From Actinoplanes oblitus (GTDB taxonomy: Bacteria; Actinomycetota; Actinomycetes; Mycobacteriales; Micromonosporaceae): a DNA stretch of 64,000 nucleotides. Positions 1-10,422 of the stretch are shown in pieces. The stretch's first letter is position 1. Each line of letters begins with the position of its first letter. The DNA lies in the NCBI RefSeq assembly GCF_030252345.1, contig NZ_CP126980.1, positions 829,501-893,500 of the forward strand, read 5' to 3'. The position numbers were made by a program, and so were the translations under genes. The notes beneath the pieces were generated by a model. That model saw nothing but the letters and a program-made list of their open reading frames with translations. It ran no database searches and was not told the origin of the DNA.

Positions 1-10
1 CCAAACCGAA

Positions 11-42
11 AGCGGCCCGGCGCTGAATGACGCCGGGCCGCT
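11..42 (-). terminator. Intrinsic terminator of ppc
   Basis: A perfect 12-bp inverted repeat (11-22 against 31-42, 8-nt loop) lies just past the ppc stop. On the minus strand it is followed by a T-rich stretch (ttcggttt), as expected for a rho-independent terminator. Confidence 0.8.
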
Positions 43-53
43 CGGTCAGACGA

Positions 54-2852
54 TCAGCCGGTGTTGCGCATGCCGGCGGCGATGCCGTTGACAGTGGTGA
101 GCAGGGCCCGCTCCAGGGCCGTCGAGTCCGACGGCCCGCGGCGGACGCCCGGAGCGGTAGGCAGCTGGCGGCCGGTCTCGCCCAGGTCGCGGTACTGGCG
201 CAGCAGGGCCACCTGGAGGTGGTGCAGCGGCTCCAGGTACGTGTCGCGGACGCCGAGGGTGCGGGACAGCTCCGGCTGCGCCGCCAGGATCTGCGGCTCG
301 CCGGTGATGGCCAGGACCTCCTGGACGGTCCGGTCGTATTCCGCCTCGATGGTGGCGAAGATCGGGTGGAGTTCCGCCGGGACCAGCGTCTCGACGTATC
401 GGCGGGCGATCGAGAGGTCGGTCTTGGCCAGCATCATCGCCACGTTCGACAGGAACGTGCGGAAGAACTGCCAGTTCTCGTGCATCTCGTCGAGCACGTC
501 GCCGAGACCGGCGGCGCGGGCCGCGGCGAGGCCGGTGCCGACGCCGAACCAGCCGGGAACGATCTGCCGGGTCTGGGTCCAGCCGAACACCCACGGGATG
601 GCCCGCAGGCCGCCCAGGCCGGCGTCCGCGTTCGGCCGCTTGGCCGGGCGGGAGCCGATGTTCAGCGCGCCGAGCAGCTCGGTCGGGGTGGCCGCCCAGA
701 AGTACGCGGCCAGGTCCGGGTTCTCGACCAGTGCGCGGTACGCCCGGAACGCCGCGTCCGACGCGGTGTCCATGGTGGCGTCCCACACCTCGAGCCGGGA
801 CGGGTCGACCGAGAGGGTGGTGTGCAGCAGCGTGGCCTGCAGCACCGCCGCCGTGGTCAGCTCCAGGTTCTCCCGGGCCAGGGCCGGCACCGTGTACTTG
901 TCGGAGATGACCTCGCCCTGCTCGGTCACCTTGATCGCGCCGTCCAGCGTGCCGTACGGCTGCGCCAGGATCGCCTCGTGGGTCGGGCCGCCGCCGCGCC
1001 CGACGGTGCCGCCCCGGCCGTGGAAGAGCCGCAGCCGCACCCCGTGCCGGGCGGCCACGTCGCGCAGCGAGCGCTGTGCCTTGTGGATGCGCCACTGGCT
1101 GGTGGTGATCCCGGCCTCCTTGTTGGAGTCCGAGTAGCCGAGCATGACCTCCTGCACGTCACCGCGCGCCCGGACGATCTCCCGGTACGCCGGCATCGAC
1201 AGCATCTCGTCCAGCAGGTCGCCGCCGGCGTCCAGCTCGGCCGGGGTCTCCAGCAGCGGCACGATGTTGACCCGGGCCCGCCCGGTCTGGATGTCGATCA
1301 GGCCGGCCTCGCGGGCCAGCACCGCCGCGGCGAGCACGTCGTCGACGCCGAGGGTCATCGAGATGATGTAGGTCTCGATGACGTCCATGCCGAACCGGTC
1401 CTGCGCGTCCCGGATCGTGTGGAACACGTCGAAGGTCTTGCGCGCCGAGTCGGTCAGCGGGGTGTCCGCGCTGGACAGCGGCCGCCGCCCGGTCAGCTCG
1501 GCGGCGAGCAGCTTGGTGCGCTCGGTGCGGTCCAGGGTGGCGTAGTCCTCCACCTCGCCGACCTGGGTGTACATCTGCTGGAGCACCTCGTGGTGCTTCT
1601 CCGCGTGCTCGCGCACGTCGAGCGTGGCCAGTTGCAGGCCGAACGCCGACACCTGGCGGATCGCGGTGGACACCAGGCCGACAGCGGACAGCTGGCCGGA
1701 GTTGCGGGCCAGCGACGCGCGCATCAGCTCCAGGTCGGCGATCAGCTCGTCGCTGCCCAGGTAGTCGCGGCCGGCCACGTGCGGGGTGCCGCTCTGCAGC
1801 CGGGCCCGGGTGTTGGCCAGCTTCGCCTTGATCGCCCGTACCTTCAACCGGTACGGCTCCTCGGCGTTCACCCGGCGGAACCGGGGCGCCACCTCGGGCA
1901 GGTTGTCCAGGTCCTGGGCCAGGCTGGCGGAGAGGTCGAGGGAGACCCCGCGCAGCCGGCGGGAGACGGACAGCTCCTCGATCAGCTTGTCCATCACCTT
2001 CTCGGCGGCCTGGATGCCGTGCTCGTGCTGGATGAGCAGCACGTCGCGGGTGACGGCCGGGGTGACGAACGGGTTGCCGTCCCGGTCGCCGCCGATCCAC
2101 GAGCCGAAGGTGAGCGGGCGGGACGTCGGCGCGGTCTCCACGCCCAGCCGGCGCAGCGTCTCGGCCAGGTCGTCGAGCACCTGCGGGGCGGCCTCGGCGT
2201 ACAGGTCCTTGAGGTAGTAGACGGCGTTGCGGGCCTCGTCCAGCGGGTCCGGCCGGTCCAGTCGCAGCTCGTCGGTCTGCCAGAGCAGGTCGATCAGCTC
2301 GGCGAACCGCTTGGTGGAGACGGTGGTGTCGGTGTCGCCGTAGAGCGCGGCGGCCGCCGACTCGGCGTCCAGCGAGTCCGCGACCTGGCGCAGCTTGCTC
2401 AGGATCGAGCGGCGGGCGGCCTCGGTCGGGTGCGCGGTGAAGACCGGGCGGACCGCGAGCCGGCGGGCGGCCGCGGCGATCTCGTCGGCCGGGACGCCCT
2501 GCTCGGCGATCCGCTTGGCGGCCTGGTCCAGCCAGCCGCCCTCCTTGGCGCGGCGGCGCCGCAGGTCCCGGGCGCGGTGCACCTGCTCGGTGATGTTGGC
2601 CAGGTGGAAGTAGGTGGAGAAGGCCCGGGCCAGTTTGGTGCCGGTGGTGATGTCCATCGCGGCGAGCCGCTCGGCGGCCGCCGGCGCGTCCTGCCGGACC
2701 AGGGCCCGGATCTCCTCGACCAGGTCGAGCAGCGGCCGGCCTTCCTGCCTGGCCAGGGTCTGCCCGAGCAGCGTGCCGATCCGGCGGATGTCGGCGCGTA
2801 GCGCGGCGTCCGACCCCTCCGGCTCGTCGAGGTGGGCAGGCAGCTCTGTCAT
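54..2852 (-). CDS. ppc: Phosphoenolpyruvate carboxylase
   Basis: Carboxylates phosphoenolpyruvate with bicarbonate to oxaloacetate, the main anaplerotic entry to the TCA cycle in the cytoplasm. The 932 residues match the family's usual length. Visible family motifs are FTAHPTEA with the catalytic His near residue 141, GGDRDGNPFVT, LGYSDSNKEAG, the phosphoenolpyruvate-binding loop FHGRGGTVGRGGGP, and the canonical C-terminal RNTG that reaches the active site. The ATG start is preceded by a good ribosome binding site (aaggagcg). The gene stands alone, with a strong terminator behind it; the next minus-strand gene upstream ends about 170 bp away. Confidence 0.97.
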   Translation of the reverse strand: MTELPAHLDEPEGSDAALRADIRRIGTLLGQTLARQEGRPLLDLVEEIRALVRQDAPAAAERLAAMDITTGTKLARAFSTYFHLANITEQVHRARDLRRRRAKEGGWLDQAAKRIAEQGVPADEIAAAARRLAVRPVFTAHPTEAARRSILSKLRQVADSLDAESAAAALYGDTDTTVSTKRFAELIDLLWQTDELRLDRPDPLDEARNAVYYLKDLYAEAAPQVLDDLAETLRRLGVETAPTSRPLTFGSWIGGDRDGNPFVTPAVTRDVLLIQHEHGIQAAEKVMDKLIEELSVSRRLRGVSLDLSASLAQDLDNLPEVAPRFRRVNAEEPYRLKVRAIKAKLANTRARLQSGTPHVAGRDYLGSDELIADLELMRASLARNSGQLSAVGLVSTAIRQVSAFGLQLATLDVREHAEKHHEVLQQMYTQVGEVEDYATLDRTERTKLLAAELTGRRPLSSADTPLTDSARKTFDVFHTIRDAQDRFGMDVIETYIISMTLGVDDVLAAAVLAREAGLIDIQTGRARVNIVPLLETPAELDAGGDLLDEMLSMPAYREIVRARGDVQEVMLGYSDSNKEAGITTSQWRIHKAQRSLRDVAARHGVRLRLFHGRGGTVGRGGGPTHEAILAQPYGTLDGAIKVTEQGEVISDKYTVPALARENLELTTAAVLQATLLHTTLSVDPSRLEVWDATMDTASDAAFRAYRALVENPDLAAYFWAATPTELLGALNIGSRPAKRPNADAGLGGLRAIPWVFGWTQTRQIVPGWFGVGTGLAAARAAGLGDVLDEMHENWQFFRTFLSNVAMMLAKTDLSIARRYVETLVPAELHPIFATIEAEYDRTVQEVLAITGEPQILAAQPELSRTLGVRDTYLEPLHHLQVALLRQYRDLGETGRQLPTAPGVRRGPSDSTALERALLTTVNGIAAGMRNTG

Positions 2853-3025
2853 CGGGGCGCTCCTTCTTTCGGATGGCTCCAGGACGGCGCTGTCCCGACT
2901 TCGCCGATCGTATCGGCGTCCCCCGTCGCGGGGGTGAATTGAGTCAAGAGTCTCACGGTCGTTCAGGCGGTCCGCGTGCTGGCCCGGCCACCACCAAGAT
3001 CAAGACCGGTTTTCGGTACGCCCGG

Positions 3026-4807
3026 TCAGGCGGTCACCGGCACGGCCGGACGCACCGTCACGGGCGGCCGCCGGTCGCCCGGCCCGGCGTTGCCGGTACG
3101 GAGCCGGCCGGCGATCGCCGGTCCCGCGTTCCCGGCCAGCAGCAGCCGCCGCGGCGTGCCACCGGTACCCGCCTTGGTGACGAACGCACGCCGGGCCGCC
3201 GCGAAACCGGACCGGTCGGTGTAGATGTCCCGGCTCATCTCGGCGAGCTCCCGGGTCTCGTAGACGTCCAGCGGAACCCGCTCGGCGGCGAGCCGTCGTG
3301 CCTTCGCGGCGCGCCGCTTGCGCACCGTCCGGGGGTCCGCGTGCCGCTCGGCCAGCAGGGCGAGCCACTGCGCGTACGCCTCCGGGTGCCGCGGCCCGAC
3401 CTCGTCGACCAGCCCGATCCGGACCGCTTGCGCGGTGCTCACCGGCAGTTTGTCGTCGATCAGCCGCTGCGCCCGATCCGCGCCGACTCGCCGCGGCAGG
3501 CTGAAGGTGTGCAGCTCGGAGCCGTACAGGCCGATGTCGTAGTACGGGTTGAGCACGATGCCGTCCCGGGCCGCGACCACGTCCGCGCCCAGCCCGAGCA
3601 TCACCCCGCCGGCACCGGCGCTGCCCGCGTAGGCGGCCACCACCACCTGCCGGGTGCAGGTGATGATCTCCCGGCACACCTCGTTGATCGCCCGGATGTT
3701 CGCCCACGCGGTACCGGCCGGGTCCGGTGCCGCGTCGATCACGTTGAGGTGGATGCCGTTGCTGAACGCCTCGGTCCCGCCGCGCAGCACCAGCACCCGG
3801 GTGTCCTGCCCGGCCGCGTGCCGCAGCGCGGCCAGCAGGCGCCGGCAGTGCCCGGGCGCCATCGCGCCGTTGTAGAAGTCGAAGAACAGCCAGCCGATCG
3901 CTCCGGTGCGGCGGTAGCGGATCTGCCGGTACGTCTGCGGCGCCTCCGGCTCCTGGTCGGCGCCGAGCGGCGCGTGCGGCACCCCGCGCAGCCGCGCGCC
4001 GAGTGCCGTGGTGGCCGGCACCTTGATCCCCTCCGGCACCCTGAGGTGCCCGATCCACAGGCTGCCGTCGCCGGTCGCCACCAGCACCGCGCCCTGGCGG
4101 CGGCTCAGCAGCGTGCCGGGCCGGGCGCCGTGGGCCGGCCCGGGGTGCGCGTCGTAGACGTACGCGGGCAGCCCGCCCACCTCGGAGAGCACTCCCGGCG
4201 ACCCGTCCGCGGCCCGGATCCGCCGCAGGATGGTGTCGCCCGGCTCGCCCCAGTCGAAGGCCCGGTCGGACTGCCGCATCAGCGGCCGGGGCCGGGCGCC
4301 GGGCGTCTCGGTCGGCGTGTTCTCCGCCGGTACCGGGCGGAACGCCGGGTCGGCGGCCTTGGCCACCACCTCGAGGGCGCACTCCAGCGCGGCGTCCGAG
4401 ACCGGGCCGGCGTAGAGCGCCGACTTGCGCGGCGGGGCGGCCGGCAGCGGGAAGGTCCGGGTGGCCCAGATCGGCCCGGCGTCGAACTCCTCGACCGCCT
4501 GCAGCGCGGTGACGCCCCAGGTCCGGGCACCCTCGCTGATCGCCCAGTCCAGGGCGGACGGCCCGCGGTCGCCGACCGGGCCGGGATGCAGGATCACCGT
4601 GCGCCGGCGCTGCCACACCGAGGCCGGCACCCGGTGCTTGAGGAACGGGCAGAGGATCAGCTCCGGGTCGGCGGCGTGCACCCCGTCGGCGATCTGCTCC
4701 TCGCTCTCGGCGATGAGCAGGCCGACCTGGTGCCCGGCGTCGCGCAGCGCGCACCAGACCCGCTGACTCAAGCCGTTGAACGCGCTGACGAGCAGCAGGA
4801 TCCGCAC
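3026..4807 (-). CDS. hypX: HypX/HoxX-like hydrogenase maturation protein
   Basis: A 593-residue two-domain protein. The N-terminal part (about 1-270) resembles the formyl-tetrahydrofolate-using methionyl-tRNA formyltransferase fold and has the HypX signature HPGPVGDRGPSALDWA. The C-terminal part (about 290-540) is an enoyl-CoA hydratase/crotonase domain with SNGIHLNVIDAA and AGAGGVMLGLGAD. In the known family HypX makes CO from formyl-THF through formyl-CoA for the NiFe-hydrogenase active site under air. I chose the GTG at 4807 because AGGGGAGG lies four bases upstream; a longer frame from 4867 adds 20 unconserved residues. No hydrogenase or other hyp gene is in the window, so its partner must be elsewhere or the function differs. 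Confidence 0.88.
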   Translation of the reverse strand: MRILLLVSAFNGLSQRVWCALRDAGHQVGLLIAESEEQIADGVHAADPELILCPFLKHRVPASVWQRRRTVILHPGPVGDRGPSALDWAISEGARTWGVTALQAVEEFDAGPIWATRTFPLPAAPPRKSALYAGPVSDAALECALEVVAKAADPAFRPVPAENTPTETPGARPRPLMRQSDRAFDWGEPGDTILRRIRAADGSPGVLSEVGGLPAYVYDAHPGPAHGARPGTLLSRRQGAVLVATGDGSLWIGHLRVPEGIKVPATTALGARLRGVPHAPLGADQEPEAPQTYRQIRYRRTGAIGWLFFDFYNGAMAPGHCRRLLAALRHAAGQDTRVLVLRGGTEAFSNGIHLNVIDAAPDPAGTAWANIRAINEVCREIITCTRQVVVAAYAGSAGAGGVMLGLGADVVAARDGIVLNPYYDIGLYGSELHTFSLPRRVGADRAQRLIDDKLPVSTAQAVRIGLVDEVGPRHPEAYAQWLALLAERHADPRTVRKRRAAKARRLAAERVPLDVYETRELAEMSRDIYTDRSGFAAARRAFVTKAGTGGTPRRLLLAGNAGPAIAGRLRTGNAGPGDRRPPVTVRPAVPVTA

Positions 4808-4987
4808 GTTGCCTCCCCTAGGTCCGCCACGAAGTCTTGGCGGGGCCACCGCCCTGATGTCGGACATGCGGTGCGATGAGGCGCACGCGGCGGGAAGTGT
4901 CGGTGGGTCGGACTAAGCTGTGTGGCACAGACCCCCGCCCCACTGGGCGACCGGGGTTGTTCGTCGTGCCCTCGGGGGGTCCTCGTC

Positions 4988-7900
4988 ATGCAACTCGCCG
5001 GTCTCATCCCGGCCGCCCTGCGCGACCGCGGCCTCGCCCGGGCCCGTGACCTGGCTCGCAAGAGCTTCGTCGACGCCGACGCGCTGGACCTCACCGCGCC
5101 GGTCTCGCTGCGCCCGTTCGTGGTGGCCACGGTGGCCGGTCCGGCCGACGTCGGTGGCGCGCAGCGCCCGGTGCTCGCGGTCACCGCGACCTCGCGCGAG
5201 GCGGACGACCTGGCCGACGCGCTCGGCTGCCTGCTCGATCCGGACCAGGTCGCGGTCTACCCGTCCTGGGAGACGCTGCCGCACGAGCGGCTGTCCCCGC
5301 GCTCGGACACGGTCGGCAAGCGGCTGGCCGTGCTGCGCCGCCTGGCCCACCCCGGTGAGCAGCCCCTGCGGGTGGTCGTGGCGCCGGTCCGGTCGCTGCT
5401 GCAGCCGCAGCTCAAGGGCCTCGGCGACCTGGAGCCGGTGGAGCTGGTCAGCGGTCGTGCGGCCGAGCTGGAGGAGGTCGCCCGGCGGCTGTCCGACATG
5501 GCGTACGCGCGGGTCGACCTGGTCACCAAGCGGGGCGAGTTCGCCGTCCGCGGCGGCATCCTGGACGTCTTCCCGCCCACCGACGAGCACCCGTCCCGGG
5601 TGGAGTTCTGGGGCGACGAGGTGGAGGAGATCCGCACCTTCGCGGTCGCCGACCAGCGGACGATCGAGCAGGTCGAGCGGCTGTGGGCGCCGCCGTGCCG
5701 GGAGCTGCTGCTCACCCCGGCGGTGCGGGAGCGGGCCGCGGCGCTGGCCGCCCGGCACCCGGAGCTGGCCGAGATCCTGGACAAACTCTCCGCCGGCATC
5801 CCGGTCGAGGGGATGGAGTCGCTGGCCCCCGCCCTGCTGGACGGCACCGACAGCATGGAGCTGCTGATCGACTGCATGCCGGCGGGCACCCACGTGCTGC
5901 TCTGCGACCCGGAGCGGATCCGGACCCGGGCGCACGATCTCACCCGGACGTCGGACGAGTTCCTGGAGGCCTCCTGGGCCGCGGCGGCGGTCGGTGGTGA
6001 GGCGCCGATCGACGTCGGCGCCGTCGCGTTCCGCAGCCTGGCCGATGTCCGCGCGCACGCCGCGGTGCTGAAGCAGCCGTGGTGGACGGTCTCGCCGTTC
6101 GGCCTCGCCGCGCCGTCGGCCGACGAGGCGCTGCCCTGGGAGGACTCCTTGGCCGTCGAGGTCAGCCCGGACACCGGCGACGCCGTCGCGCTGGCCGCCC
6201 AGCCGGTGCCGCTCTATCACGGCGACACCGCGCGGCTGGCCGGCGACCTGTCCGGGTGGGCCGCCGCCGGCTGGGCGATCGCGCTGGTCTTCGAGGGCAA
6301 GGGGACCGCGCAGCGGGCCACCGAGCTGCTGCGCGACGCGGGTCTCGGGATCACCCCGGTCGACTCGATCAGCACCCCGATCGCCGACGGTCAGCTGCTG
6401 GTCACCTGCGGCGGGCTGAACCACGGCTTCGTCGACGAGGCCTCCCGGCTCGCGGTGATCACCGGTAACGACATCTCCGGTGGCCGCGGCGCGTCCACCA
6501 AGGACATGCGCAAGATGCCGGCCCGCCGGCGCAACACGATCGACCCGCTCGAGCTGAAGATGGGCGACTTCGTGGTGCACGAGCAGCACGGCATCGGCCG
6601 CTACATCGAGCTGGTGCAGCGCACCGTCAACGGCGCCGACCGGGAATACCTGGTGATCGAGTACGCCGCGTCCAAGCGCGGCCAGCCCGGCGACCGGCTC
6701 TACGTGCCCACCGACCAGCTCGACCAGCTCTCCCGCTACGTCGGCGGCGAGCAGCCCACGCTGCACAAGATGGGCGGCGCCGACTGGCAGAAGAGCAAGG
6801 CCCGGGCGAAGAAGGCGGTCAAGGAGATCGCCGCCCAGCTGATCCAGCTGTACGCCGCCCGGCAGGCCTCCAAGGGCCACTCGTTCGGGCCGGACACGCC
6901 GTGGCAGCGGGAGCTGGAGGACGCCTTCCCGTACACCGAGACGCCCGACCAGCTGGCCGCCATCCACGAGGTCAAGCACGACATGGAACTGCAGACCCCG
7001 ATGGACCGGCTGATCTGCGGCGACGTCGGTTACGGCAAGACCGAGATCGCGGTGCGCGCGGCGTTCAAGGCGGTGCAGGACGGCAAACAGGTGGCCGTTC
7101 TGGTGCCCACCACGCTGCTGGCCCAGCAGCACTACAACACGTTCACCGAGCGGATGAGCCAGTTCCCGGTGCAGATCAAGCAGCTGTCCCGGTTCCAGAC
7201 GCCGAAAGAGGCCGCGCTCACCCTGGAGCAGGCCGCCGACGGCACCGCCGACATCGTGATCGGCACGCACCGGCTGCTCTCCAAGTCGACCCGGTTCAAA
7301 AATCTCGGCCTGATCATCGTGGACGAGGAGCAGCGCTTCGGCGTCGAGCACAAGGAGCAGCTCAAGGCGCTGCGCGCGTCGGTGGACGTGCTGACCATGT
7401 CGGCCACCCCGATCCCGCGGACGCTGGAGATGGCGATCACCGGCATCCGGGAGATGTCCACCATCGCCACCCCGCCGGAGGAGCGGCACCCGGTGCTGAC
7501 CTACGTGGGGGCGTACGACGACAAGCAGGTCGCCGCCGCCATCCACCGGGAGCTGCTCCGCGACGGCCAGGTGTTCTACCTGCACAACCGGGTCGAGTCG
7601 ATCGACCGGGCGGCGCGCAAGCTGCGCGAGCTGGTGCCCGAGGCCCGGGTCGCGGTGGCGCACGGCCAGATGAGCGAGGAGCAGCTGGAGAAGGTGATGG
7701 TCGGCTTCTGGGAGAAGGAGTTCGACGTCCTGGTCTGCACCACGATCGTCGAGTCCGGCATCGACATCCCGAACGCCAACACCCTGATCCTGGAGCGCGC
7801 CGACCTGCTCGGCCTGGCCCAGCTGCACCAGATCCGCGGCCGGGTCGGCCGGGGGCGGGAGCGGGCGTACGCGTACTTCCTCTACCCCCGGGAGAAACCG

Positions 7901-8596
7901 CTCACCGAGCACGCCCACGAGCGGCTGGCCACCATCGCCCAGCACACCGAGCTGGGCGCCGGCATGTACGTGGCGATGAAGGACCTGGAGATCCGCGGCG
8001 CCGGCAACCTGCTCGGCGGCGAGCAGTCCGGCCACATCGAGGGCGTCGGCTTCGACCTGTACGTCCGGATGGTCGGCGAGGCGGTCAGCGCCTTCAAGGG
8101 CGAGCGGCCCGAGGAGGAGCCCGAGGTCAAGATCGACCTGCCGGTCGACGCGCACCTGCCCACCGACTACATCGCCGTCGAGCGGCTGCGCCTGGAGATG
8201 TACCGCAAGCTCGCCGAGGCCCGCGACGACGCCCGGCTGGAGGAGGTCATCGCCGAGATGACCGACCGGTACGGCGAACCGCCCGCCCCGGTGGTCAACC
8301 TGATCGCTGTCGCCCGGTTCCGCCAGCTGGCCCGGGCGTACGGCCTGACCGACGTCTCGATGCAGGGCAAGCATCTCCGCTTCGCCCCGCTCGACCTGCC
8401 CGACTCCAAGCAGCTGCGGCTCAAGCGCTACCACCCGGACTCGGTCTACAAGGCGGCGAACGATCAGGTCAGTGTCCCGCGGCCGAGCACCCGGCGGGTC
8501 GGCGGCGAGCCGCTGCGCGACCAGGAGCTGTTGCAGTGGTGCGCCCAGCTGCTCAAGGACGTGCTCGGCGACGCGCCCGTCCCGGCCCGCGTGTGA
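4988..8596 (+). CDS. mfd: Transcription-repair coupling factor Mfd
   Basis: Removes RNA polymerase stalled at DNA damage and recruits UvrA for nucleotide excision repair. The 1202-residue protein has the N-terminal UvrB-like region, the RNA polymerase interaction domain ([13 protein letters not shown] region), then the superfamily 2 translocase with Walker [10 protein letters not shown], the DEEQ box [13 protein letters not shown], and the TRG region, ending in the C-terminal regulatory domain. The ATG at 4988 gives the usual Mfd beginning; an upstream in-frame ATG at 4922 would add 22 unlikely residues. It is followed after 32 bp by a lipoprotein gene and then mazG, the order also seen around Rv1020-Rv1021 of M. 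tuberculosis. Confidence 0.97.
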   Translation: MQLAGLIPAALRDRGLARARDLARKSFVDADALDLTAPVSLRPFVVATVAGPADVGGAQRPVLAVTATSREADDLADALGCLLDPDQVAVYPSWETLPHERLSPRSDTVGKRLAVLRRLAHPGEQPLRVVVAPVRSLLQPQLKGLGDLEPVELVSGRAAELEEVARRLSDMAYARVDLVTKRGEFAVRGGILDVFPPTDEHPSRVEFWGDEVEEIRTFAVADQRTIEQVERLWAPPCRELLLTPAVRERAAALAARHPELAEILDKLSAGIPVEGMESLAPALLDGTDSMELLIDCMPAGTHVLLCDPERIRTRAHDLTRTSDEFLEASWAAAAVGGEAPIDVGAVAFRSLADVRAHAAVLKQPWWTVSPFGLAAPSADEALPWEDSLAVEVSPDTGDAVALAAQPVPLYHGDTARLAGDLSGWAAAGWAIALVFEGKGTAQRATELLRDAGLGITPVDSISTPIADGQLLVTCGGLNHGFVDEASRLAVITGNDISGGRGASTKDMRKMPARRRNTIDPLELKMGDFVVHEQHGIGRYIELVQRTVNGADREYLVIEYAASKRGQPGDRLYVPTDQLDQLSRYVGGEQPTLHKMGGADWQKSKARAKKAVKEIAAQLIQLYAARQASKGHSFGPDTPWQRELEDAFPYTETPDQLAAIHEVKHDMELQTPMDRLICGDVGYGKTEIAVRAAFKAVQDGKQVAVLVPTTLLAQQHYNTFTERMSQFPVQIKQLSRFQTPKEAALTLEQAADGTADIVIGTHRLLSKSTRFKNLGLIIVDEEQRFGVEHKEQLKALRASVDVLTMSATPIPRTLEMAITGIREMSTIATPPEERHPVLTYVGAYDDKQVAAAIHRELLRDGQVFYLHNRVESIDRAARKLRELVPEARVAVAHGQMSEEQLEKVMVGFWEKEFDVLVCTTIVESGIDIPNANTLILERADLLGLAQLHQIRGRVGRGRERAYAYFLYPREKPLTEHAHERLATIAQHTELGAGMYVAMKDLEIRGAGNLLGGEQSGHIEGVGFDLYVRMVGEAVSAFKGERPEEEPEVKIDLPVDAHLPTDYIAVERLRLEMYRKLAEARDDARLEEVIAEMTDRYGEPPAPVVNLIAVARFRQLARAYGLTDVSMQGKHLRFAPLDLPDSKQLRLKRYHPDSVYKAANDQVSVPRPSTRRVGGEPLRDQELLQWCAQLLKDVLGDAPVPARV

Positions 8597-8628
8597 CGGA
8601 TCACATTCCGCGTGAGACAGTGTTGACC

Positions 8629-9456
8629 ATGCAGCGTACCCGCCGACTCGCATCCATGGCCGTCGTCGCGTCACTGGCGATCGCCGGCCTCTCCGCCTGC
8701 CGCTCCGACCCCGCCGTCGCCGCCTACATCGGCGACAGCACGATCTCCGAGCGCCAGGTGGAGAGGGTCTGGGACGAGGCCCGGAAAGCGTTCGACGCGG
8801 AGACCGGCAAGCAGGTCGCCGCGGCCCAGGCCGCGGTCGACGACGCGAAGCGGAAAGTGGCCGCCGGCCAGGGCACCGAGGCGGACGTCCAGGCCGCCGA
8901 CGAGGCGCTCGCGCAGATCCCCAGGACGCTGCCGATCACCCGGACCGACGTGGTCAGCGCCCTGCTCAGCCGGAAACTGTTCGACCAGGTCGCGCAGCGG
9001 CACAGCGTCACGCTGCCGGCCGAGCTGGCCTACGACCGGGCCGGCGCCGCGGTCGGCCTGCCGGCCTCCACCGAGTACGTGCGGCTCTACACCCAGAACG
9101 CGGTCCTGCAGTACCTCGTGTCGCAGTCGATCACCGGTGCCGCCACGCTCAGCGACAAGGATCTGAAGGACGTCTTCCGGCGGGCCGGCGAGAAGCAGGC
9201 GATCCAGCCCGGCACCACCTTCGAGTCCTTCCGCGACGGGCTCAACCCCCAGCTCGCCGAGGAGCTGAAGACCGGGGTCGCGCTGCGCGACGAGCTCACC
9301 TCGGCGGCCGAGCCGCTGCACATCACGATCAACCCGCGGTACCGGCCGATGGAGATCGTCACGTACGCCTACCCGCGGCAGAACGCGCCGGCCCTGGACC
9401 TGGTCGGCGCTGCCCTGGACGACCAGGCCACGCTGCCGGTCCTCGACGTCTCTTGA
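8629..9456 (+). CDS. SurA N-terminal-like lipoprotein
   Basis: A 275-residue exported lipoprotein. The N-terminus has basic residues, a hydrophobic segment and a lipobox ending LSAC at about residue 24, so the mature protein should be lipid-anchored on the outer face of the membrane. After it comes YIGDSTISERQVE, which resembles the start of SurA/PrsA-type foldases, and a helical charged region. No peptidyl-prolyl isomerase domain is recognisable. A chaperone or foldase-like role is inferred. It lies between mfd and mazG on the same strand and its stop overlaps the mazG start, so the three are probably one operon. Confidence 0.8.
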   Translation: MQRTRRLASMAVVASLAIAGLSACRSDPAVAAYIGDSTISERQVERVWDEARKAFDAETGKQVAAAQAAVDDAKRKVAAGQGTEADVQAADEALAQIPRTLPITRTDVVSALLSRKLFDQVAQRHSVTLPAELAYDRAGAAVGLPASTEYVRLYTQNAVLQYLVSQSITGAATLSDKDLKDVFRRAGEKQAIQPGTTFESFRDGLNPQLAEELKTGVALRDELTSAAEPLHITINPRYRPMEIVTYAYPRQNAPALDLVGAALDDQATLPVLDVS

Positions 9457-10412
9457 GCGCCCGGATCGTCCTGCTGGTCACCTCGCCGCGGCTGCCGGCG
9501 GGGCTGCTCACCGCCGAGGCGTGGGACACCGTGCGGTCCGGTCCGGTCTTCGCCGCCGCCGACTCCGAGCAGGCGATGGCGCTGCGGGCGGCCGGGGTGC
9601 CGGTCACCGTGCTGGACACCGACGCGCAGGGGCTGCTCGACGCGATCGGCCCGGCGCCGCTCGCGGTCTGGCTGGCCGGCCCGCACGGCGACCAGCCGTT
9701 CGCCAGGCAGCTCGGCCTGCGGCTGGCCCGGGAGCCCGGCCTCGCCGAGCTGGAGCTGATGTACGGCTCCTGGGACCCGCCCGGCGCCCGGCTGCTGGAC
9801 GCGGTGGCGGTGATGGACCGGCTGCTCTCGCCCGGCGGCGACCCGTGGAAGCGGGCGCAGAGCCACCGGACGCTCGCGCCGTACCTGCTGGAGGAGAGCT
9901 ACGAGGCGTACGACGCGATCGAGCGCGACGACCTCGACGAGCTCCGCGAGGAGCTGGGTGACGTGCTGCTGCAGATCGTGCTGCACGCCCGGCTCGCCGA
10001 GGAGCTGCCGGACGGCCGGGCGTGGAACGTCGACGACGTGGCCGGGACCCTGGTGGAGAAGATGGTGCGGCGCAACCCGCACGTCTTCGCCGGCGAGCGG
10101 GTCGAGGACATCGAGGAGATCACCGCCAACTGGGAGCGGATCAAGCGCGAGGAGAAGGCGCGGGAGTCCGTCCTGGACGGGGTGGCGCTGAGCCAGCCCG
10201 CGCTGGCGCTGGCCGCCAAGATCCTGCAGCGGGCCGAGCGCGGGGCTGTCGACGTGCCGTTGCCGGTCGGCGACGACCTCGGCCCGGCGCTGTTGCGCCT
10301 GGTCGCCGACGCCCGGGCGGCCGCCCGCGATCCGGAGGCGGAGCTGCGGCGGGCCACTTTGGCGTACGCCGAAGCCGTGCGTGCGGCGGAAATTGTCGGA
10401 CCCGCCGAGTAG
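9453..10412 (+). CDS. mazG: MazG family nucleoside triphosphate pyrophosphohydrolase
   Basis: Hydrolyses (d)NTPs, particularly aberrant ones, to monophosphates and pyrophosphate. The 319-residue protein has a MazG helical domain from about residue 115, with the metal-binding pattern LLEESYEAYDAIE then ELREELGDVLLQI. The N-terminal 110 residues look like a degenerate methylase-type extension seen in actinobacterial MazG. The start is taken as TTG at 9453, which overlaps the TGA of the preceding lipoprotein gene and implies translational coupling. Its place downstream of mfd and upstream of eno matches M. tuberculosis Rv1021. Confidence 0.92.
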   Translation: MSARIVLLVTSPRLPAGLLTAEAWDTVRSGPVFAAADSEQAMALRAAGVPVTVLDTDAQGLLDAIGPAPLAVWLAGPHGDQPFARQLGLRLAREPGLAELELMYGSWDPPGARLLDAVAVMDRLLSPGGDPWKRAQSHRTLAPYLLEESYEAYDAIERDDLDELREELGDVLLQIVLHARLAEELPDGRAWNVDDVAGTLVEKMVRRNPHVFAGERVEDIEEITANWERIKREEKARESVLDGVALSQPALALAAKILQRAERGAVDVPLPVGDDLGPALLRLVADARAAARDPEAELRRATLAYAEAVRAAEIVGPAE

Positions 10413-10422
10413 TTTTCTCGGC

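Noticed and set aside
27..2801. A 924-codon open frame antisense to ppc
   Set aside because: Shadow frame: the ppc motifs on the minus strand are complete.
4913..8674. A 1253-codon open frame antisense to mfd
   Set aside because: Mfd has all family motifs on the plus strand; the antisense frame is repetitive Arg/Val/Leu/Gly sequence without domains.
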